A stretch of 8,158 nucleotides of DNA, taken from positions 1 through 8,158 of the forward strand of contig QKFK01000171.1 in NCBI GenBank assembly GCA_003252195.1, given 5' to 3'. Position 1 is the stretch's first letter; each line of letters starts with the position of its first letter. Below, piece after piece: positions 5,841-8,158 of this stretch. A program made the position numbers and the translations under genes. The notes below the pieces were generated by a model. It did no database searches. It saw nothing but the letters and a program-made list of their open reading frames with translations, and was not told the origin of the DNA. This DNA comes from Rhodospirillales bacterium (lineage in GTDB: Bacteria; Pseudomonadota; Alphaproteobacteria; QKFK01; SZUA-500).

Positions 5841-7036
5841 ATGGCGGAGAAAAAGAAAATTGCGATTGCCTTTGGTGGATATTCTACCGAGCATGACGTG
5901 AGTGTGTTAACAGGATTGCAAATTTTAGAAGCAATTGATTCTACTTTATATGAGGTGTTCCCTGTTTATGTAGCGCAAAATGGTTGCTGGTATGTTGGTG
6001 ACGCTTTGTTAAATCGCAAAAATTATCCATTATCTGCCGAGACTAAAAAGAGCCTAAAATTAGTGCAAATTCACATTGGTGCTAATGATGAGGAAAATCG
6101 TTTAAGCTCTAAACCTCATTTTGTGGTTAGTGGTAAAAAAGGTTTGTTTGCTAAAAAGCCAGAGATAATAGAATTTGATTTCTTCTTGCCTGCATTCCAC
6201 GGAACTATTGGTGAGGATGGCGCTATGCAGGGCTTGCTAGAAGTTGCAGGGATTCCTTATCTTGGTTTTAGAGTTTTAGGCGCAGCTTGTTATATGAACA
6301 AAGGTTTTGCCAAAACTGTTTTTCGCGATAAGGGAATTCCTCATCTTAAGGCTGAGGTGGTTAATCGCCCAGTTACCGATGGTTTTATAGATGTTAAAGT
6401 ATTACTTAATGGCAGAGATATTCAATATCCAGTATGTGTTAAACCATGTAATTTGGGTAGCTCCGTTGGTGTGTCTTTTGCTAAGAATGAAGAAGAACTT
6501 TGCGCAGGAATATTAAAAGTGTTTAAGCTTGATTCTGCTGCTATTGTTGAGCCAAAAATTGAAAATCTAGTAGAATATAATATAGCGGTTACATCTGCAT
6601 TTGGCGAAACTAGAACTTCAGCTATTGAACGCCCTATGCGTAAAGATGAATTTTTAGATTTTAAACTAAGCTGGCTATTACTACTCAAAGTGAAGGTATG
6701 GCAGGAGCAATTAGAGATTTAGACCCAGAAGAGTTAAGCGCAGAGCAAAAAGATAATTTGCGTAAATGGGCTAAGCTTGCTTTTGAAGCTGTTGGTGGTA
6801 AGGGAACTGCTAGAATTGACTTTATGTGCGATTCAACTAAAGGTGAATTATACTTAACCGAGGTTAACTCATTCCCAGGTTCATTATCTTGCTATTTGTG
6901 GGAAGCTGCTGCGCCAAAAGTGACATTTACAGAAATTTTAACCGCAATGATAGAAGAAGGCTTTAATGAATATCAGTTGGCTAGAAAGTCAATTGATACA
7001 GCTGAAGCTGGTTCATCTATTTTTGCTAAAAAATAA
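5841..7036 (+). pseudogene. ddl: D-alanine--D-alanine ligase, interrupted by a -1 frameshift
   Basis: ATP-grasp ligase joining two D-amino acids into the dipeptide that MurF adds to the peptidoglycan precursor. The first part (5841 to about 6665, 275 codons) has FGGYSTEHDVSVLTG (11-25), PAFHGTIGEDGAMQGLLEV (118-136), the ATP-binding VKPCNLGSSVGVSFAKN (200-216) and EYNIAVTSAFGE (245-256). It reaches DEFLDFK and then runs into nonsense (LSWLLLLKVKVW) and a stop at 6720-6722. The second part continues in the -1 frame as TKLAITTQSEGMAGAIRDL and on to ARIDFMCD and LYLTEVNSFPGSLSCYLWE. It thus supplies the Mg-binding Asp, Glu and Asn, and ends at TAA 7034-7036. A single base restored after the AAA at 6663-6665 gives one protein of about 398 residues with FLDFKTKL, aligning with FYDYEAKY of E. 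coli DdlB. Without repair neither half can be a working ligase. The strong conservation of both halves means the lesion is recent or a sequence error. Confidence 0.9.
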
Positions 7037-7071
7037 TAACAGGATTGTAATTAAAACAAGATATTAACAGG
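7037..7071 (+). repeat. Direct repeat TAACAGG x2 upstream of the small RNA promoter
   Basis: TAACAGG occurs at 7037-7043 and again at 7065-7071, 28 bases apart (start to start), just upstream of the TTGAAA at 7075. The spacing is near three helical turns (28 versus about 31), so an activator site is possible. Two copies of a 7-mer in AT-rich DNA can also be chance. Confidence 0.3.
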
Positions 7072-7074
7072 GGG

Positions 7075-7103
7075 TTGAAAGTTAATTTTTGTTATGATAT
7101 TAT
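7075..7103 (+). promoter_or_regulatory. Promoter of the small RNA
   Basis: TTGAAA (7075-7080; 5 of 6 to TTGACA) and TATTAT (7098-7103; 5 of 6 to TATAAT) are separated by exactly 17 bases. This is the best sigma70-type match I found in the window. A perfect TATAAT at 7101-7106 overlaps but would give a 20-base spacer. Transcription should begin at about 7108-7112. No open reading frame follows, but a structured stretch and a terminator do. Confidence 0.6.
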
Positions 7104-7108
7104 AATCA

Positions 7109-7233
7109 ACGATTGATACATCGCTCACATCGAGTGAATTAAAGCTCCCTGTGAAGTATCTTTATAAGGGCCTCGGCTCCGTTAAAGGATTGATGTAATA
7201 TAAGTTAAAGGCCCTCCTTTGTGAGGGTCTTTT
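7109..7233 (+). ncRNA. Candidate structured small RNA, about 125 nt, family not identified
   Basis: Lies between the ddl stop and the convergent photolyase gene, with its own promoter and terminator. Hairpins seen by eye: 7121-7126 with 7132-7137 (TCGCTC/GAGTGA, loop ACATC, one G-U pair); 7147-7150 with 7167-7170 (CCCT/AGGG) enclosing 7152-7156 with 7160-7164 (TGAAG/CTTTA, loop TAT); and the terminator 7207-7232. TACATC (7117-7122) can also pair with GATGTA (7192-7197), which would close the molecule into a long rod. No ORF with a ribosome-binding site is apparent inside. It does not show the conserved SRP RNA loop, and I see no tmRNA or RNase P features. A divergent alphaproteobacterial 6S RNA is possible because of size and the rod-like closing stem, but I cannot confirm it. 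A regulatory sRNA is the alternative. Confidence 0.52.
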
Positions 7234-7234
7234 C
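7207..7234 (+). terminator. Rho-independent terminator of the small RNA (and probably of the ddl operon)
   Basis: AAAGGCCCTC (7207-7216) pairs with GAGGGTCTTT (7223-7232) across a 6-base loop CTTTGT, giving a 10-bp stem with one G-U pair. It is followed by a T-rich tract (TTTTCTTGTTTT, from 7230). No other terminator is seen after the ddl stop, so it could also end operon transcripts. On the minus strand the same hairpin is followed by TTTAACTT, so it may also stop photolyase transcripts less efficiently. Confidence 0.78.
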
Positions 7235-7269
7235 TTGTTTTATGGTTTGTTTGCTTTTCTATAATTAGG

Positions 7270-8158
7270 TTATTTTATTTGCTTAAATGAATCTAAAGCT
7301 AATTCTCTTGATAATTTTATATCAACAATTGGTTCGGGGTAGCTTTTGCCTAAAATAATGCCAGATGTTTCTAAAATATTTTTAGGAGCTTGCCATGGTG
7401 AGAATAAATATTTGTTAGGCAGATTTTTTAATTCAGGCACATATTGACGGATATATTCTCCATCTGGGTCAAACTTTTCTCCCTGTGTGATAGGGTTAAA
7501 AATTCTAAAATATGGGGCAGCGTCCGCTCCGCACCCTGCAACCCATTGCCATGAGGCAGAGTTGTTGGCTAAATCGGCATCAAACAAACAATCTTCAAAC
7601 CATTTAGCTCCGCATCGCCAATCAATAAGTAAGTTTTTAACTAAAAAAGACCCTACAACCATACGAACCCGATTATGCATATAGCCTGTTTGCCACAGTT
7701 CTCGCATTCCTGCATCAATGATGGGGTAACCTGTTTGCCCTTGTTGCCATTTTTTGAGTAATTCATTCATTATTTTCTCGCCATGGAAATTTGTCAAATT
7801 TTGTATTCCAATTTTTCCATGGTAGCTCGTTAAAGTGATAGAGCAGGTTATAAGAAAATTCTCTCCAACCGAGCTCGCTTAAAAAGCAATCTAAATTATC
7901 ATCTTTATCTGCTTGGGCTATTGTTTGATGCCACACGTGATTAATAGATATTTGCCCAAAATGCAAGTAAGGGGCAAGCTTTGATGTGCCGTTAATTGCT
8001 GGGTAATCACGGGCTGATTTGTATTGATTGATATGCTCATCAATAAAAGCATTTAATCGCTGTAATGCGCCTTTCTCACTAATGTCCCAGTTTTTTAGCA
8101 TAGGCACGTGCCATGATAATTTTTTAGGTAAGAGTTTTAGGTCATCAATATTAAGTGA
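7270..8158 (-). pseudogene. phr: Deoxyribodipyrimidine photolyase (class I), C-terminal part, frameshifted and cut by the window edge
   Basis: Light-driven flavoenzyme that splits cyclobutane pyrimidine dimers. The upstream frame is open from the edge (8158) and reads SLNIDDLKLLPKKLSWHVPM, then the FAD-domain start WDISEKGALQRLNAFID, SKLAPYLHFGQIS and LGWREFSYNLLYHF. It reaches KFPWRENNE and a TGA at 7765-7763. The next frame continues the family sequence as LLKKWQQGQTGYPIIDAGMR, HNRVRMVVGSFLVKNLLIDW, DADLANNSASWQWVAG and APYFRIFNPITQGEKFDPDG, ending at TAA 7272-7270. Removing one copy of the tandem TTCA at 7762-7769 restores RENNELLKKW, the normal family order. The joined visible part is about 294 residues; the N-terminal antenna-binding domain lies beyond the edge. 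An ATG at 7770 overlaps the stop, so a C-terminal fragment could in principle be made by reinitiation, but it would lack half of the FAD site. The gene converges on the small RNA. Confidence 0.92.
7762..7769. repeat. 4-bp tandem duplication TTCA-TTCA that breaks phr
   Basis: TTCATTCA (TGAATGAA on the coding strand) lies exactly where the photolyase frame shifts by four bases. One copy gives AAT AAT GAA TTA CTC (N-N-E-L-L), in line with the family. Two copies give an immediate TGA. This is a classic replication-slippage footprint. Confidence 0.85.

Noticed and set aside
6660..6666. TTTAAAC, a classic -1 programmed frameshift heptamer, right at the ddl frame break
   Set aside because: It is in the wrong phase: the ddl codons are TTT-AAA-CTA, whereas slippage needs T-TTA-AAC. 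A slip at the TTT would also put the ribosome on the TAA at 6662-6664. Programmed frameshifting is therefore not supported.
7109..7233. Firm assignment of the small RNA to 6S, SRP/4.5S or tmRNA
   Set aside because: The SRP loop consensus is absent, alphaproteobacterial tmRNA is two-piece with a tag ORF not seen here, and 6S has too little primary-sequence conservation to decide by eye.
1..8158. CRISPR array, insertion sequence, tRNA/rRNA gene, att site or prophage gene
   Set aside because: No regularly spaced repeats, transposase motifs, terminal inverted repeats, tRNA cloverleaf or phage-like proteins were seen; apart from the small RNA the window is chromosomal housekeeping and cell-wall genes.

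Overview
The window reads as a piece of chromosome from an AT-rich alphaproteobacterium (G+C well below 50% by eye, not computed). The PBP2 N-terminus, the mreB-mreC-mreD-mrdA order and the class I photolyase sequence all fit Alphaproteobacteria. The D-Ala-D-Ala ligase is of the subclass ending in EVNxxPGSLxxYLWE that I associate with Firmicutes and gut bacteria. That suggests a host-associated lineage or an acquired gene. The species cannot be named from the sequence.

Left part (1-3703, all minus strand): miaA (tRNA A37 dimethylallyltransferase) lies upstream of the cell-shape genes mreB, mreC and mreD and the first 21 codons of mrdA/PBP2, which runs off the left edge. mreC, mreD and mrdA are packed with 0-1 nt between them and look translationally coupled. 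mreB has about 160 bp of AT-rich leader with a possible promoter of its own. The encoded proteins form the elongasome: the MreB filament, the MreC/MreD membrane scaffold and the PBP2 transpeptidase.

Middle part (3704-7036, plus strand): a divergent intergenic region is followed by three closely spaced genes. They are a DUF1015 protein of unknown function with a DGHHR motif, a VanX/DdpX-like (M15) D-Ala-D-Ala dipeptidase, and a D-alanine--D-alanine ligase. Gaps of 18 and 21 nt, each holding a Shine-Dalgarno, suggest one operon handling D-amino-acid dipeptides. The ligase reading frame is broken by a -1 frameshift near position 6665. Both halves are otherwise well conserved.

Right part (7037-8158): a 233-bp gap holds what looks like an independent small RNA gene of about 125 nt, with a promoter at 7075-7103, three predicted hairpins and a Rho-independent terminator at 7207-7234. 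I could not assign it to a known RNA family. On the minus strand follows the C-terminal, FAD-binding part of a class I DNA photolyase. It is cut by the right edge and broken by a 4-bp tandem duplication (TTCATTCA, 7762-7769).

The most interesting points are the unassigned small RNA, the DUF1015/dipeptidase/ligase operon, and two frameshifted genes within about 1.1 kb. The frameshifts raise the question of real gene decay versus sequence error.
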